NCBI GenBank assembly: GCA_003550325.1
Contig: QKWP01000125.1
Coordinates: 410,960-474,959, forward strand
Source of the DNA: Gigaspora rosea
Lineage: Eukaryota > Glomeromycota > Glomeromycetes > Diversisporales > Gigasporaceae
DNA: 64,000 bases
Direction of reading: 5' to 3'
In this document: positions 1-12,883 of the stretch, piece by piece
Layout of the letters: the number at the start of each line of letters is the position of its first letter
Position numbering within the stretch: position 1 is the stretch's first letter
The notes under the pieces: generated by a model
The model's input: the letters and a program-made list of their open reading frames with translations, nothing else
Databases searched by the model: none
Told to the model about the DNA's origin: nothing
Translations under genes and position numbers: made by a program

Positions 1-35
1 TTTTTTTTTTAAAAAAAAAAAAAAAATTAATTTTT

Positions 36-240
36 CGTGGCCTAAATTAATCCTTCGGTTTGCATGGAATCAGAAAATTTTGATTATTTTTTTTATCGGA
101 CCTATCGGATAAGCCCGGAAAATTAAAGTCATCATCGGGTAACACCTGAGAAAAAAAAATGGCAAAAATGTAATAATTGACAAAATTGGAAAAATTGTTA
201 GTGGGTTATGCAAACCGAAAAATTAACTCTGTGTGGCCTT
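36..240. repeat. MITE, family 1, copy 1
   Basis: The ends are inverted repeats. The left end carries GGCCT, then TTCGGTTTGCATGG. The right end reads GGTTATGCAAACCGAAAAAT and then a GTGTGGCCTT terminus. The interior is non-coding. The same termini and parts of the interior (CAAAATTGGAAAAATTG) occur at 50237-50522 and 50913-51153, so this is a dispersed family. No target-site duplication is clear. Confidence 0.6.
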
Positions 241-1720
241 ATATACTGTGGTAATCGGAATAACAAATGAGTTCTGTAACAGAATTTGATACAGTAACTA
301 ATGATTAGATCATATCAATTATAATAAAATCTTCACATTGTATACACCATATTTGCAAATTAGTTTGCAACAGGATTTTTACAGTATTCGTGTTAGAAAA
401 CTATAATTGTAATGTTAGCTAATACAGCCTTAATCAAGAATTTTTTGCAGTTTATATAATTAAAAATGCTAAATAAAATGGGTGGTGCAAATGTGCCACT
501 CGTCGTGCTAGTTTTTTGAAAGTCAAACGTTTTACTATTAGAAATCGCAATCACAAAACCAGCACAATCAAAGACTATTACTTGTATCACATTAAAAAAA
601 TTTTTACTCCCTCAAAAAATTTCAAAATTTCTATCCTTGACCTGAAAACTTCACACGTGATTGTACTGGTCCTGCGCGGCACGCATCTCGCGCAGCTAAC
701 ATAATTATATATATGAATACATACTTGTACGGAAAGCACTTCATAGAATAATTACTTATTAATAATTACATTTATATTTGCAATGATCTTTTTCATTGAT
801 ATTTATAAAGAAAAATTCTTTTATTGTTTCATCTTTTTTTTTTTTATACACCTTATTGAGCTTCATGATTCGTGAAATTCGCATAATGAACGTTTAAATA
901 CTAAAAAATTCTGATCTTCAGTGTAACCCAAAATTCAACAGAAGAACTGCTCATGCCTAAACAAGATATGAATAACTTGGTGATGCATAAAGGGTTTTAG
1001 AATTAAAATTCGTAAATCTTATTTTGAAAAACAAAAAGACGTATTTATTATCAAATAAGAGATGTACAAATCTTATTTATTTTTTAATTAAAATTTGAAA
1101 TTTGAATGCACTTATTTATATGATCTTCATTACTATAAATTATTTTATTGTTAATTGATACTGCTTCTAATATCGTTTTATTATTATTAAATAGTTTATT
1201 GATCAGCATAATAAAAAAAGTTTTACTTATTTCGTCAAATGGGAGTCTCTAAACTCCCCATTTCATTTTCCGATTTCAAAATTTTGATACACAAATAAGA
1301 TTTTTTAAACTCTTATTTATTTCCGAAATAAGCCTAGTCTGGCCACTAATGACACCTGACGAATACAGCACGTAAGTTAGAATAGAATGTACAAAGTACA
1401 AACTTCATGCATAAATCATTTTTTTATATTAACAATATGAGTTACTTTATTTGATTGATGCATTATAATATAAATATCTTATCCGGATATAACCATTATT
1501 CTTTTAATTGAATAGGAACCGGTTATTAGATTTTGTTAACAATCTTTCGGATAAAGAGTTGTCCGGTACGAGCACCAATTCTTACAAGTATGGTATTATA
1601 ATGATCGGCAAGTTATATACATTTCAGTAAACAGGAAATACTACATTGAATTTTCTGATTGGTCGATAGCGTGACGGACGGACGTTTGTGCTTTAATATA
1701 ATATATATAATAGTCATAGA
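241..1720. other. AT-rich spacer without recognised gene
   Basis: Stops interrupt all frames and no protein-like stretch was seen. The only notable item is the GC-rich hairpin repeat at 658-705, listed separately. Confidence 0.6.
658..705 (+). repeat. Dispersed hairpin repeat, copy 1
   Basis: TGATTGTACTGGT is followed by a GC-rich stem-loop (CTGCGCG, loop GCACGCATCT, CGCGCAG) and then CTAACATAATTA. It is an isolated GC island in AT-rich DNA. Close copies lie at 48666-48715 and 51460-51508. In the third copy the same seven-base stem is kept while one loop base differs. Confidence 0.65.
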
Positions 1721-2131
1721 TAATACTAAATGACAACCGTAATCCGGCATTTTGACTTTTTGATTGGATGTTCTTTGTCAAACGAATATCATATGAACAT
1801 ATATACGTATATAGTATATGGAAATATGAAAATATGGTAAATGCCGACCGTAATCTGCTATTTTGTCTTATGATTGAATGCTCATATGTCTAACACATGC
1901 CGATACATATCGTGCCTAAAATCTTATAATACTAAATGACAACCGTAATCCGGCATTTTGACTTTGATTGGATGTTCTTTGTCAAACGAATATCATATGA
2001 ACATATATATACGTATATAGTATATGGAAATATGGAAATATGGTAATTCTGACCGTAATCTGCTATTTTGCTTTGATTGAATGCTCTTTAAGGTCATATG
2101 TGTAACACACGCCGATGCATATCATGCCTAA
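1721..2131. repeat. Tandem duplication, about 205-bp unit, two copies
   Basis: TAATACTAAATGACAACCG begins at 1721 and again at 1926. Both units continue through ATTTTGACTTT, TTGATTGGATGTTC, CATATGAACATATATA, a GACCGTAATCTGCTATTTTG block and CATGCCTAAAA. A few substitutions and short indels separate them, so the duplication is fairly recent. Non-coding. Confidence 0.8.
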
Positions 2132-2479
2132 AAAGTTGCAAGTGTGAACTTGCTAAAGTTGCCTAAAATTACCTAACGCTAGCTAAACATGCAGAGAGAT
2201 CTATTTTAGAGGTTAAATTGATGCTTCTCACTTCCATATTTGTTAAACTATAAAAAGTTGATACCTTCGATAATTGCATTGCCACAGCTATGTTAATTTT
2301 TACCCACGTACGTACATAAGTAGTGCTAGGGTTTTCCAATTCTGTAGATAATTCTGACGCAACGCATGATGACAAACTGACATATTATATAAGGTATTGA
2401 TGTGGGAAAATATAATTGTATTATTAATTGGTAAATACTAATATGAATCTGTATTTGCAAAAAATTGACATACAGTAGT

Positions 2480-2900
2480 ACATCGTAATTGGGAATAAAA
2501 ATCTTTTATTATACTAATTTTTTATGTTAAGTGTATAATAAACGGTAATTGGTACTGCTTATTAATTAATAATAATGAAAATGAAAAAAATTTTAATTGC
2601 ACTTAGCCGTATCCAAAAACCATAATCAGACCATGAGAAAAGTAAAATAGAATCAGTTATGACGATATATTTTTAAATTTATAATTATTGCGACATATGA
2701 TCATATATTAATGTCGTAATAAATTCGTCATAATTCATAATTGATCTATCCTATGAAGTAATAATCAATTATCATCCTTTTAAAAAATTCAACTTTCAAC
2801 GCGCGCTTTGTATTATTGAATTTAAAAAATCGACTTCAATTCGTCATGCACACTTTGTATATTTGAAATTGCTAAAAAAATTGGCCGCAAAAAATTGCCA
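2480..2900. repeat. Dispersed AT-rich repeat, copy shared with 48.7-49.0 kb
   Basis: The segment shares ordered blocks with 48716-49000: GTATATAATAACG-like, GGTAATTGGTACTGCTTAT, ATTAATGTCGTAATAAATTC, GTCATA, a TAATCAATT block and an AACTTT..CGC..TTTG block. The order and spacing match, so this is an old dispersed repeat rather than chance. At 48.7 kb it lies directly after the hairpin repeat; here the hairpin is absent. Confidence 0.55.
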
Positions 2901-4961
2901 ACACTGACCAAATTTACTGAGCAACATGGGTGGCACTTCGTACCACCCATCGTACTAACGATTCATATAGAATACGGATTAAATAATTGAATCCAGGTTC
3001 ATCCAGATTCAAGTTATATATAAAGTAGGATTCAGATTCGATTTGAATGGCCTTTAATTAAAGAATAGGATCAAGGTACTACCTTTGTTAACTCTCGTAA
3101 GTGATTAATACTGCAGTATAAGTGAAGCTACTATAATTTAAACTTATTAAACCTAAGAATAGTTTTTTGTCTTATTATAAATCTTCATCATGACGACTAC
3201 CGCATCAAACATTTAATATTATTTTATTTAGAATATAATTTTATTATTTTACGGTTTCTATAAAACTCGTGGGTACAGGGAAATAGAAGTTACTGGCTAG
3301 TTATGAAACAAACTTAACTGTGAATTAATCGACTGAAAATAGCCTTACCATAATTTAATTCTCTGCGAACTAAGTTGTCTGTGAAGTAATTATTTGTGGG
3401 TTGATAATACTAAATAAAATATTAATAAAAAATAAATCGAACTTATGTATCTAGTTAAATCTCAATAAACGCAGTTTGAATCTTAAGGCAGTCTGTTGAA
3501 ATCGATAGAGAATAATTTATGTATTCTCACCTGATATCGTTCCATCATACTGTCTCCATCATTTCAAAACAATGTATAAATAGTTTATTACTAAACTGCT
3601 CCCCTCACTAGACTATTTTAGGATAAAACTAAACTGCTACAAAAAAGCAAGATAATAAATACATCAAATCAATCCCACGTTAACATATCCCATTACACTA
3701 ATGTTCTAAAAAACTAAATATAATCAAAATCATGAATCAAAAAAAAAAAAAACAGAATCCTGAATTTTCTCCATTATTCTTACAATACTTCAATCTTTAC
3801 CGACATTTAACAATATTCTCAATCTAATACGCTGATAGAACTACTTACTATTTTTAACTACAAATTTCACCAAACTTCGTAATTCTCAACAAAACTATTA
3901 TAGAAATAATAGTTAATTACGTATCTTAGTACCATAACATATTCTTAATTCACAACGTCCCTCATTAATCCATATTGATAAACAAATATACATAATAACC
4001 GATACCACTGCTACGATCGAGGTAAAACTACTATAAAATTTATTCCTGATATAAGCTTTCCATTCAGCAAAATCTCTTACTTTACATGCACTCAAAATTA
4101 ATACAAAAAAAAAAAAAAAAAAAAAAAAACTTATCAATACTAACGACATAATATTGGAAACTTTATATATAATAAATAAATGCGTAATAATACATTAATA
4201 GTAAAAAAAAATTCATTAATATTATTACCTCTTTCATTAATAAAAAAAAATGAAACATTAAATAATGCAACTCAAGTAAATTATAGTTCACTTGCTCAAA
4301 TTTAGTAACTCTAGTATTCAACAAAAAACGGATAAAGTCAGAAACAAATAAACTAACAATAACATGAAGATACAGCATACAATCACCATAAATTAATGAC
4401 AATGTAATATTTCTAAACATTAAGCCTCTACTTGTCACTACTCCAAACTTGTCCATACTCACAATGCCCTTTCACCACATATGCAAACTGCTAATGCTAA
4501 ACTCAATGCATAATTAAAAAATTTCTATTTAACTAAATAATACCATTTTTCACTAACCACACCATCAAATATTTGCACCATTCTAGTTTCCACCAGTATT
4601 TAAAATTGACTTGCACAAAATGCAAATATGCAACATTACATATTAATATTAACATTGGAGAAAAGATTTAATCATAATAATATATCTTAAAACAGTATAT
4701 TTAATCTAAAATGCACCTATTATGTTTTATTATGTTTTTTAAAGAGTTTTAATTTTCCAGTTATGTTGTTTAAAGGTGGAGTTTTTTGGGCGTAGGACAT
4801 TTTATTTAAAAGATCACATACTAATTAATTAGTAGTCTTAAATAATGTGCCTTAGTATAACTGATAAAATATCATACTATACATTTTAAATAATGCATGC
4901 TTTAGTGTAAAATATCATGCAGCACATTAAATTTATTATTTTATTCAGCATGCATAACAAA
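2901..4961. other. AT-rich spacer with homopolymer tracts
   Basis: No gene recognised. The long open frames here are reverse-strand reads of poly(A) tracts, for example near 3739-3752 and 4107-4130. A small palindrome GGGTGG..CCACCC sits at about 2928-2949. Confidence 0.6.
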
Positions 4962-5441
4962 TCACATGGAATGTTCATTATCTTGTTCAATATCTAAAAA
5001 AAGGTGATTTAAATCGTTAAGGGATTTATCATAATCTTTCATTTTAAAACATGCTTGTCCTCTAATTCTCAAAGCAAATGAATTGTTCGGTTCAATTGTT
5101 AAAGATCTGGTTAAATCATCAATAGATTCCTTATAGAAACCTGTCAAAAAATATACCTGCCCTCGAAATCTTAACGCCTCTGCATTATTTGGTTCAAATA
5201 TTAATGACTTATTTAAATCTTTAAGTGACACATTAAAACGATTCATCATGCAATATGTTTGTTCTCTTGACCTTAATGCTTCTGCATTGTTTGGTTCAAG
5301 TCTCAGTGATTTGTTTAGGCCATGAAGTGAATCTTTATAACGTTTTAATTTACGATATGTTTGTCCACGAAATATTAATGTTTTCAAATTGGTTGGTTCA
5401 AGTCTATCAGCATTAACATCAACTTGACCCTGCCTCAATGG
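4962..5441 (-). CDS. TPR-repeat protein, single exon or gene fragment
   Basis: About 159 residues with at least four consecutive 34-residue tetratricopeptide repeats. Each repeat has the pattern ALR.RGQ.Y....Y..SL.DLNKSL.IEPNNAEA, and the spacing is regular. TPR arrays bind protein partners; the pathway cannot be read from this fragment. The reading frame is open back to a stop that coincides with a TTTGTTTAG splice acceptor at 5442-5450, and the first codons after it read P-L-R-Q-G-Q. I therefore take it as an internal or terminal exon whose upstream exons are not identified. There is no in-frame ATG at the start. Such arrays, often behind kinase or Sel1 domains, are greatly expanded in Rhizophagus-type fungi. 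It may be a pseudogene fragment. Confidence 0.6.
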   Translation of the reverse strand, partial: PLRQGQVDVNADRLEPTNLKTLIFRGQTYRKLKRYKDSLHGLNKSLRLEPNNAEALRSREQTYCMMNRFNVSLKDLNKSLIFEPNNAEALRFRGQVYFLTGFYKESIDDLTRSLTIEPNNSFALRIRGQACFKMKDYDKSLNDLNHLFLDIEQDNEHSM

Positions 5442-5459
5442 CTAAACAAATGATCATTT

Positions 5460-5868
5460 AAAACCAAATCTAGTATAAAATTTATGACAAATTTTATAAA
5501 TTGCTATGTTGAGTTTATACGTATAACTTTATACTTTACGACGTAAATTACATGTAACTTACATGAAATTTAACAACCCTAGTTGGTTGTATAAATTACA
5601 ATTATACATGTGAATTTTTACGTAGATTCAGAAAATTAAATTTCATGTAATTTTCACACGTTATACATACGTAAAGTACTAGATTTACTAAAATTTGGCC
5701 TGTATTATTGCATTATTTGATAGCTTAAGTTGCCGAAAATTTGATCTCAGAAACTAAATGTCATGTTCAAAATTACAAATTACATGAAAAATTAATTTAC
5801 GAAACTTACCGCAAAATTACCTAAATTACCCAAAATTACGCAAAATTACAGTAATTTGACATCTCTAT
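5460..5868. repeat. AATTAC/TTAC-rich low-complexity segment, possible decayed hAT-like end
   Basis: The run consists of repeated AAATTAC and ACATG words. It ends CAGTAATTTGACATCTCTA, whose complement TAGAGATGTCAAATTACTG looks like a hAT-type terminus. No matching left end or duplicated flank was found, so the element call is weak. Confidence 0.3.
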
Positions 5869-6309
5869 AGCTAGGTTTAATAGAAATTTTTTATCGGAGT
5901 TAACATCACTCATTACAGCACATGGAAATGACATTAATTCCAATTAAAAAATGGCTCATGGTTACTTGTTATTACACTACTTGCTACATATAATTATTAC
6001 TTGAAACTGGGCAGCGAAACCATCCACAAGTATAATTTCTAGTTTTAAATATTTAAAATAAGCTATTCAAGTTTATGGATGTTTATATGAATTTGGCATA
6101 TTATTATAAGAGCATTTATTAAAAAATAAAAAACAACAATAATGAGCTGATTATGTTTGATTTATTTAAAAAACCACTATCTAGTGTGTTCATTAAAATA
6201 ATTGCGCATCACATAAACAACCTTATAATTAATGATTTATCCTTGTTGATACGATTACAAACAAATTTTCAATAATTACTTTTTATACGATATTACTCAT
6301 ACTTTTTGA

Positions 6310-6609
6310 TCAGGATAATGGATAAGTACATTTATCTTCGAAACAAAGCAGGTTTTCTTGGCAGTCATAACCGCTATCACATGGTTCACCCACATCACAA
6401 TCCCCCTTTTTACCGCCAGTAGTACATCGTTTCGTAAGGTAACCAGATCGAGCTGTCAATAAAATATACATGGTTAATAATTAGAATAATTAGTGTTATA
6501 AAATAAAAATAATTAATTCAGACATTTTACCTTCATGCAGAGGTGACCCTTGAATCGACAGGCCATAAACAATGCAAATAAGAATAATAAAACAGAAAAT
6601 ATATTTCAT
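6310..6609 (-). CDS. Small secreted cysteine-rich protein with Kex2-like site (2 exons)
   Basis: This gene is too short for simple ORF calling. Exon 1 runs 6609-6531, then a GT-AG intron 6530-6453 (GTAAAA...TTGACAG), then exon 2 from 6452 to the TGA at 6312-6310. The join gives a 73-residue precursor. Residues 1-18 (MKYIFCFIILICIVYGLS) form a textbook signal peptide. A pro-segment follows and ends in LTKR, a dibasic Kex2-type site, immediately before the first cysteine. The mature 38-residue C-terminus has six cysteines spaced C-x8-C-x5-C-x5-C-x5-C-x4-C, with glycines as in small disulfide-rich folds. By family logic it is an extracellular peptide, either an effector or signalling candidate or an antimicrobial peptide; which one is not known. 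The start is the only ATG giving a signal peptide. Confidence 0.72.
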
Positions 6610-6724
6610 CTTTTTTGGAGTTTATTGTTATTTTGAAAACGTCTTGAGACTTATTATATTGAGAATATTTTTTAGGTTTAAACAATATTTTTGAGATGTG
6701 TTTTCTTTGATCAGTTTCTGTACA

Positions 6725-6738
6725 TTTATATATAAAAT
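6725..6738 (-). promoter_or_regulatory. Candidate TATA element for the secreted peptide gene
   Basis: On the minus strand the sequence reads ATTTTATATATAAA, about 120 bases upstream of the ATG at 6609. The position suits a core promoter, but TATA-like words are common in DNA this AT-rich. Confidence 0.3.
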
Positions 6739-6739
6739 A

Positions 6740-7696
6740 TTTTTATCATGATAGTGATGAGCAATTAATAAGTATAATACATATTATTTACCGGAAATTC
6801 GTTTTTTTTTCACTGATTAAAGTAACAATTATAAATCTTTAAATCACAGTTTGATATCATACAAAACGAAGAACAGTACTATTATTCATGTAAATCTTTT
6901 ATCAAATAAGGATTCTTAAGGTCATAATAAGATTTCCTCTATTCGTTATTATATTGTTTTTTTCTTTTTACCTATTATTATTCATAAAATTTATTACGAT
7001 TTACACGTGTAATCTTATGATAATGATAAAAATTTAAATTTCACTGTTATAAATCATTAAAATGTTATATTGCTTGAAATTGCAATATTATACAAAATAT
7101 TCTCGTTAATCAATTAAGATAACTATGGCATTACTGTATTATTTTAACAAAATGAGAAATTTAAAAATATGTATTTCGATATCCGCCTTTCAAATTCTGC
7201 CACGAAGAGTTATCCATTATATTAATTGTGATTGTTAAATATCAACGTTTATTATAGTCATATGATGATGTAATTCTACTATATATAACTTATGGTTATT
7301 ATAGAGGGAAAAAATGGTGATCGTTAAGGTGACTTGTCAATTAATTAAAATCAAATCCATATATGGTGTTATACAAAAGTTAACCTTGTTCATTGCTATT
7401 TACAATTTACTCATGCTTGATCATGTAATTAAAATGTTTCTAGAAAAAATAAATTCTACCATATGTGATGTAAAAAAAAAGACACTGTAACTTCGTAGTC
7501 ATAAGTAGAATGAATTGATTTGTATTGAAGTTTTTGAGGGAAAAAAAAACCGAATACAACCTGTGAATCTAAAAAAGTGTGACACATTTTTATATATGAA
7601 ATGTTTCGATTTGGTTAATCGGGGAAAAAATCTGTCTTATTAGAAGTTTGTATGATACTACATATAGATTTGATTTTCATAGTGTATCGAACATCC
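6740..7696. other. AT-rich spacer without recognised gene
   Basis: No coding stretch or clear repeat was seen between the secreted peptide gene and the LINE insertion. Confidence 0.55.
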
Positions 7697-7708
7697 AAAT
7701 TCAGTATA
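7697..7708. repeat. Left target-site duplication of the LINE
   Basis: AAATTCAGTATA, repeated exactly at 12971-12982. The first A residues could belong to the tail, so 10 bases (ATTCAGTATA) are certain. Confidence 0.85.
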
Positions 7709-7717
7709 CAAAATTAA

Positions 7718-9444
7718 AAAAGATCGACGTATACTCTGCAGAAGACATCTGCCGGGTGCTCTAGGAAAAACGACATAGCAAGACTCCGGAGGAAAAGAGA
7801 CATAACCACTCCAGAAACAAGGGCGGCAGCCCTTGTCCCAAGGAAACGCAAAGCATTGGACGTAGTTAGAAAGGACAGCGGAAAGAAAATGAAGAAAGTT
7901 CACAACACAAGAAGCAAAGACGGAGAAACGATAGCTACAGCGCAAATGACAACGCCCAAGGAAAAGGAGGCGGAAATAACCCCTTCTTTAGCTAATTCTA
8001 GTGCAAGTACAATAGACTCGACATCTTCAGACTGGATGGAGATTATGGAATGTGAAGCAGCGACGATAGAACTACAAAGACAGCACTAAGTAAACGATAA
8101 TCTTACGAAAAATTCCACGGGTTTTGACGTGGAAGGTTCTGGAAATTTGTGCAATGATCGATCAGGTGAGACGATTTCACCTGATCTGCAGATCGGTGTC
8201 AATAGCACGAATCTAGATACGGAACCCATCAATGATGGGAAAATCGGAACCAAAATTCCCCCCCAGGAAAAAAAATCATGGACAAGTTTTTTTACAAAAC
8301 TAACAAGGGGAAGGGCTACTTACTCCACCTTCTCACCCAAAATCAACATAAGCACAAAAAATAATAATGCAATAATGTTTGAAATACAAAAACTCAACAA
8401 AATCTCTACTAATGACATAGTATCTACACTTTATGGCAAAATGGGTGAAGACTTCATTGGGGCCAAACCACATTTTGTCAGAGGAACTCGCACATATCTG
8501 GAAATAATATTTGTTGATGATCATAGAATGAGAAAATATGAATAAATATTTTTCAACAAACCTTCTTTGGTTACATCTCATCTAGATCTAACCAAGAATT
8601 GTTGTCAGTAAGACTGAGAAGAGTCCCAATCACAGACAAAGAGGTAATTACAGAGGAAATTAAAGGGGTTTTTGAGAATGTGGGTGACATCAAAGCAATT
8701 AAACCCCTGTTATATGAAGGAACTCCAATACAATCAGACCAATGGGTCGTAATTTTTGACATAACCGAGGACAGTGACTTGACACAACGAATTCCAAGAT
8801 ATGTCAACATAATGGACCAAAAAGTGGTAACAGAATGGAAAGAGGCTCCTAAGCTTTGCTTCTTCTGTGATGGTGAAGGACATATAAAAAGAGATTGTAG
8901 GCAATTAAAGGAAGCCAACAATTTATGGCAACATTATAAAGAGTTCAAAGAACTTAAAAACAAGCAAGTTACAAGAGAAGGAGCTTTAGAAAATGCTCAA
9001 AAAACTGTAAAAGAAAGAGTAGAGAATCCATATATTAATAGTAGTCAGGAGCTCAACATACAAGAAACTGTAGTAGTGGATCAAGATGTAAATATGAAAA
9101 GTGAGACAACTTTACCTGGATCAGAAGAGGTACAATCAAACCTACACATTGAGGAGGCAGTGATATCTGGTAATGTAGAACCCTCAGACACATTAACAAA
9201 GAGCTTAAAAGAAAGAAATATTACTCCAGTTTCTTCAGTTGTGAATAGAGAAGAGAGTAATCAGAAAAATGATAATAGGTCATATGATCAGTATACCCTA
9301 ATGAACAATGGAACTAAAGCCACAATGCAACCAATGGAGGATGATGGATTTATTGAAGTTACAAACAGTAAAAAAAAGAAGAATAAAAAACAAGAAAAAA
9401 GAGAACTTCTAGGTCCATACAAAAAATCCAAAACATCACAATAA
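7718..9444 (+). pseudogene. LINE ORF1 (gag-like, CCHC zinc knuckle), interrupted
   Basis: Nucleic-acid-binding ORF1 product. The frame is open from 7718, without an ATG, through a basic segment containing RRKRDITTPETRAAALVPRK. It hits TAA at about 8086, resumes in the same frame from 8129 to 8545, then shifts frame and continues 8599-9444. The C-terminal part holds an RRM-like or gag-like globular region. It is followed by the zinc knuckle CFFCDGEGHIKRDC (C-x2-C-x4-H-x4-C) at about 8857-8898, then a lysine-rich tail. At least one in-frame stop and one frameshift break the gene. The stop overlaps the ORF2 start as TAATG at 9442-9446, suggesting coupled translation in the ancestral element. Confidence 0.85.
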
Positions 9445-12400
9445 TGAGAGAAGAACATATAATTACAGTTGCAACATTAAATGTTAAAGGACTTAATAAT
9501 AGAAACAAATGCAAAGAAACATTAACCCTCCTCAAATCATATAAACTAGACATTATATTAATTCAAGAAACCAATCTAAATGATATATCTATACAGAACT
9601 TTCTTAAAAACCAATGGTATCTAGACTCAATATGATCATCAAAAGTAGCTATACTAGCAGGAAATAAGAAAATAAGCTTCAGTAATTAACAAATACAATA
9701 TAATGGAAGAGTAATAATAGTTAATTTCCAACTAAAGCATTTAACTTTTCAAGTAACAAATGTTTATGCACCCCCAAACATCTCAGATAGGCGTGAATTT
9801 CTGGAGGTATGGGTGCCTAGTAGAAATACAAGTGTGATTAATATCATAGCTAGTGACTTTATCACGAATCTAAACCCAACAAATGACAGAATTAGTCAAG
9901 TACAGAATCACTATGACCCAACTAGAAATAAACTAGCAGAACTTATGGAAGATTTTACAGATACGGCGTGTGTAAGCAAAACAAAACCTTTTATTACCTA
10001 TTATCAAACAGTTAGAAATGGGCATTCTATGGCCACAAGATTAGACTACATTTTCATTGATGATGACCATATACGGATGTGCAAAAAGTCAGAGACTAAG
10101 TTTGGAAATTCTGACCATCTTCTGGTATGGTGTTCTCTATATCAGAACCAAGAAACACCCAAGCCCACACTATGGAAACTTAATCCACGTATGCTGGACA
10201 ATCCATTTATATCTAAGAAAATTGTAGCTGATCTTAGAGATAAGGAGTCAACCTCAGACTGGGATTACTATAAGGTCTGGTGCCAATCAATTTATAGAGC
10301 TTGTAAACCACCCACTGCCCCAGAAACCCGTATACAAAAAATACATAAAAGATTAACAGAACTAAACAACAAAATGGCAAGAAATCCTCAACTAGCAGAC
10401 CTGAGCATTGTAGTAGAGCAGTTGAAGTTGGAACTACAAGAGAAGTTGAAATTTCTAACAAAAAAGTGGCAGCTAAGATCAAATATCAAGTGGTTAGAAG
10501 AAGGTGAAAAATCAATTAAGTACTTTTTTGAACGCTACAATTCAAGAAATCAAGGGAAGCAACAAATATAGTTAGAAATCCTGAACTACCAGCTATAGAA
10601 GATCGATTAGAAATTTTGTAGTATATAAGAGACCAATTTGAGATGATATATCAAGATGAACCAGTAGAGATAGAAGCAATAGAGGCCCTTACTAGTGACC
10701 TTCCATCAGTATCATCGCAACAAAATGAGTCTCTAATAAAAAAAATCAGCTTACAAGAAGTTATGAACACAATAGATAAACTTCCAAATTATAAAACACC
10801 AGGTTCAGATGGAATAACATACGAATTTTACAAGGCTTATCGTGAGGAAGTTTTTCCAATTCTTAGGGAGGTTTTCAATAAGGCACTGAGCTTGGGTATA
10901 ATTCCAGACTCGTGGAGAAAATCAATAATCACTTTGCTTCCTAAAAAGAATGATACCCTTGAAAATATTGGTAATTGGAGACCTATCTTACTAGTAAATG
11001 CAGATGCTAAAATCTTTATGAAAATTATGACAAACAGACTCAACCATATCTGCAAAGACATTATAGGTAACCATCAAGCAGGCTTTGTAAAGGACAGATC
11101 AATTGTTGATGCAGCCTTGGACATTATAAGTACAATGAGAAATCAAGAAAATCAGTCTGATACAGCTTGGCTACTCTTCTTAGACCAAAAAAAAAGCCTT
11201 TGACAGAGTGAATCATAACTATCTAATACAAGTACTTAGGAAAATGGGCTTTAGCTCCTTTTTTGTAAATCTAATTAGAAACCTTTTTGGAAACTTAGTA
11301 GGGTACATAACAGATGCAGGTCTGCTCTCCACTCCATTCAAGATTAGAAGAGGAGTCAGACAAGGTGACCCTCTCTCCCCCCTACTATATGTGATAGCTT
11401 TTGAACCTCTTCTTAGATTGTTAAAATTCAAGATAAATGGAGCTCCTACAGGATCCACTATATTCAAGATAACTGCTTATGCTGATAATTTAACAGTGGG
11501 TCTAGGCTCAATAGAAGATTGGAACACGTTAATAAACTTCTTAGCAAAATATGAATGGCAGCAAATGCAGTAGTAAACAAAGAAAAATCCAAACTACTAC
11601 CTCTAACAGAAAAGGCCAGTCAGACAATATTACCAGGTGAGAGAAACTTTGACAAATTAGAAAAAAATGGGACAATCAAAATTCTTGGATTTGAGGTAGA
11701 CAAGAAAGGACAACCAAGCAAAACTCTTTGGAAAAACATTACCACAAAACTGAAGAAGCTAACAAAGAACATGAAAAGAAGAGGCCTCTCATTCAAGGGC
11801 AAAATTCTGATAGCAAAGTAACTTCTATTATCGAGAGTGTGGTTTGCTTCTTATATACTTCCCCCTAACAAAAAGCAATTAGGAAAAATTAATGAAATAA
11901 TGATCTCCTGGATAAAGAACAAGTCAAAGCTCCTTCCAAGGTATGCAATATATCAACAAACACAGGAAAATAATGGATTAAATGCCCCAGTTCTTATAGA
12001 CATGCTTGATGACTTGCAAAAATTTTTGGGCAACAAATAAGAGATTGAAAATAGAATCTGCACTACTTAGAAGACGGAAAAAAACCGTACAAAAGGTTCT
12101 CTCTACCTCACCAATTCGGCTAAAAGGTTGGCCTTGCGAATGGAAACCATACCTCACAGCTTGGAAGCGACTAAAAGAGTAAATATCTGATAGTAGCAAA
12201 AATTGGCCCTGGAACCTAGAGGACCTCAGAATTATGGGAACAACTGCAAATTATATAACAACAGCAAAGGCTGCAGACTACCTCAAAAAGTTATCTATTA
12301 CGAGTACTCTTACACAGACAAACTTTTTTAGCAAACCCAACAGGAAAGAAAACTGGGCATGATCACTAATAAAATGGGCACCGAATAATAAAAAAAATAT

Positions 12401-12883
12401 ATTCTGAAGGTTACTCCACAAAGCACTTCCCCTAGGTACAAGAATAATGCACATAGATCCAACAATCTCACGTAATTGTCTATGGTGCCCTAATGAAATA
12501 CAGACAATAGAAAATTTTGCAATGGGTTGCCGCATTAGTCGTAAGATGTGGGAACTTGCATATAATACATTTGGACTTTCAAACGAGTAGTACCTCCAAC
12601 CATGATGGAAGAAATATTCACAGCATCTAATGCGGAATTAACTCAGTCACACAAGTCGCTTGTCTGGCTGCATATCATGATAATATATGAAATTTGGGTC
12701 TGGTTTTCAAATAGGCAGTAGAGTAATGTTATAATGCTAGAACCAGCAATGCAGTTTATCTGGAAGTCCAGAATTGCAAAAGAAATAAATGTGGCATTGA
12801 AATGCCGACTACTAAAGAAAAAGGAAAAAGATTTTTTGAAAGATGTATATAGTGCAAATAAGTTTGAAAATAATTGTATATAG
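9444..12883 (+). pseudogene. LINE ORF2 (APE endonuclease, reverse transcriptase, zf-RVT), interrupted
   Basis: The N-terminal endonuclease shows TLNVKGL, LIQETNL, VTNVYAP, then DYIFID and SDHLLVW. The usual GDFN motif has become SDFI. The RT region shows KTPGSDGITYEFYK, LLPKKND, NWRPI, QAGFVKDRS, then LDQKK and DRVNH across a frameshift. RGVRQGDPLSPLLY and YADN follow. The C-terminus shows LLHKALPLGTRI, CLWCPNE and C..S..MW, the zf-RVT pattern. Breaks include TGA at about 9633, TAA at about 9687, TAG at 10569-10571, a nine-A run at about 11187-11195 with one A too many, a frame change near 11555, and further stops after 11819. The catalytic YADD is YADN, so the enzyme would be dead even if the frames were open. 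Confidence 0.88.

Noticed and set aside
658-705. Helitron 3' end (hairpin followed by CTAA/CTAG)
   Set aside because: Sequence similarity between copies continues for about eight bases beyond CTRR and the next base is not T. It is mentioned only as an alternative in the 13-mer finding.
3913-4462. Two minus-strand open frames (78 and 99 residues)
   Set aside because: They arise from poly(A) and AT-rich runs (F/L/Y/I-rich translations). No domain, no splice support.
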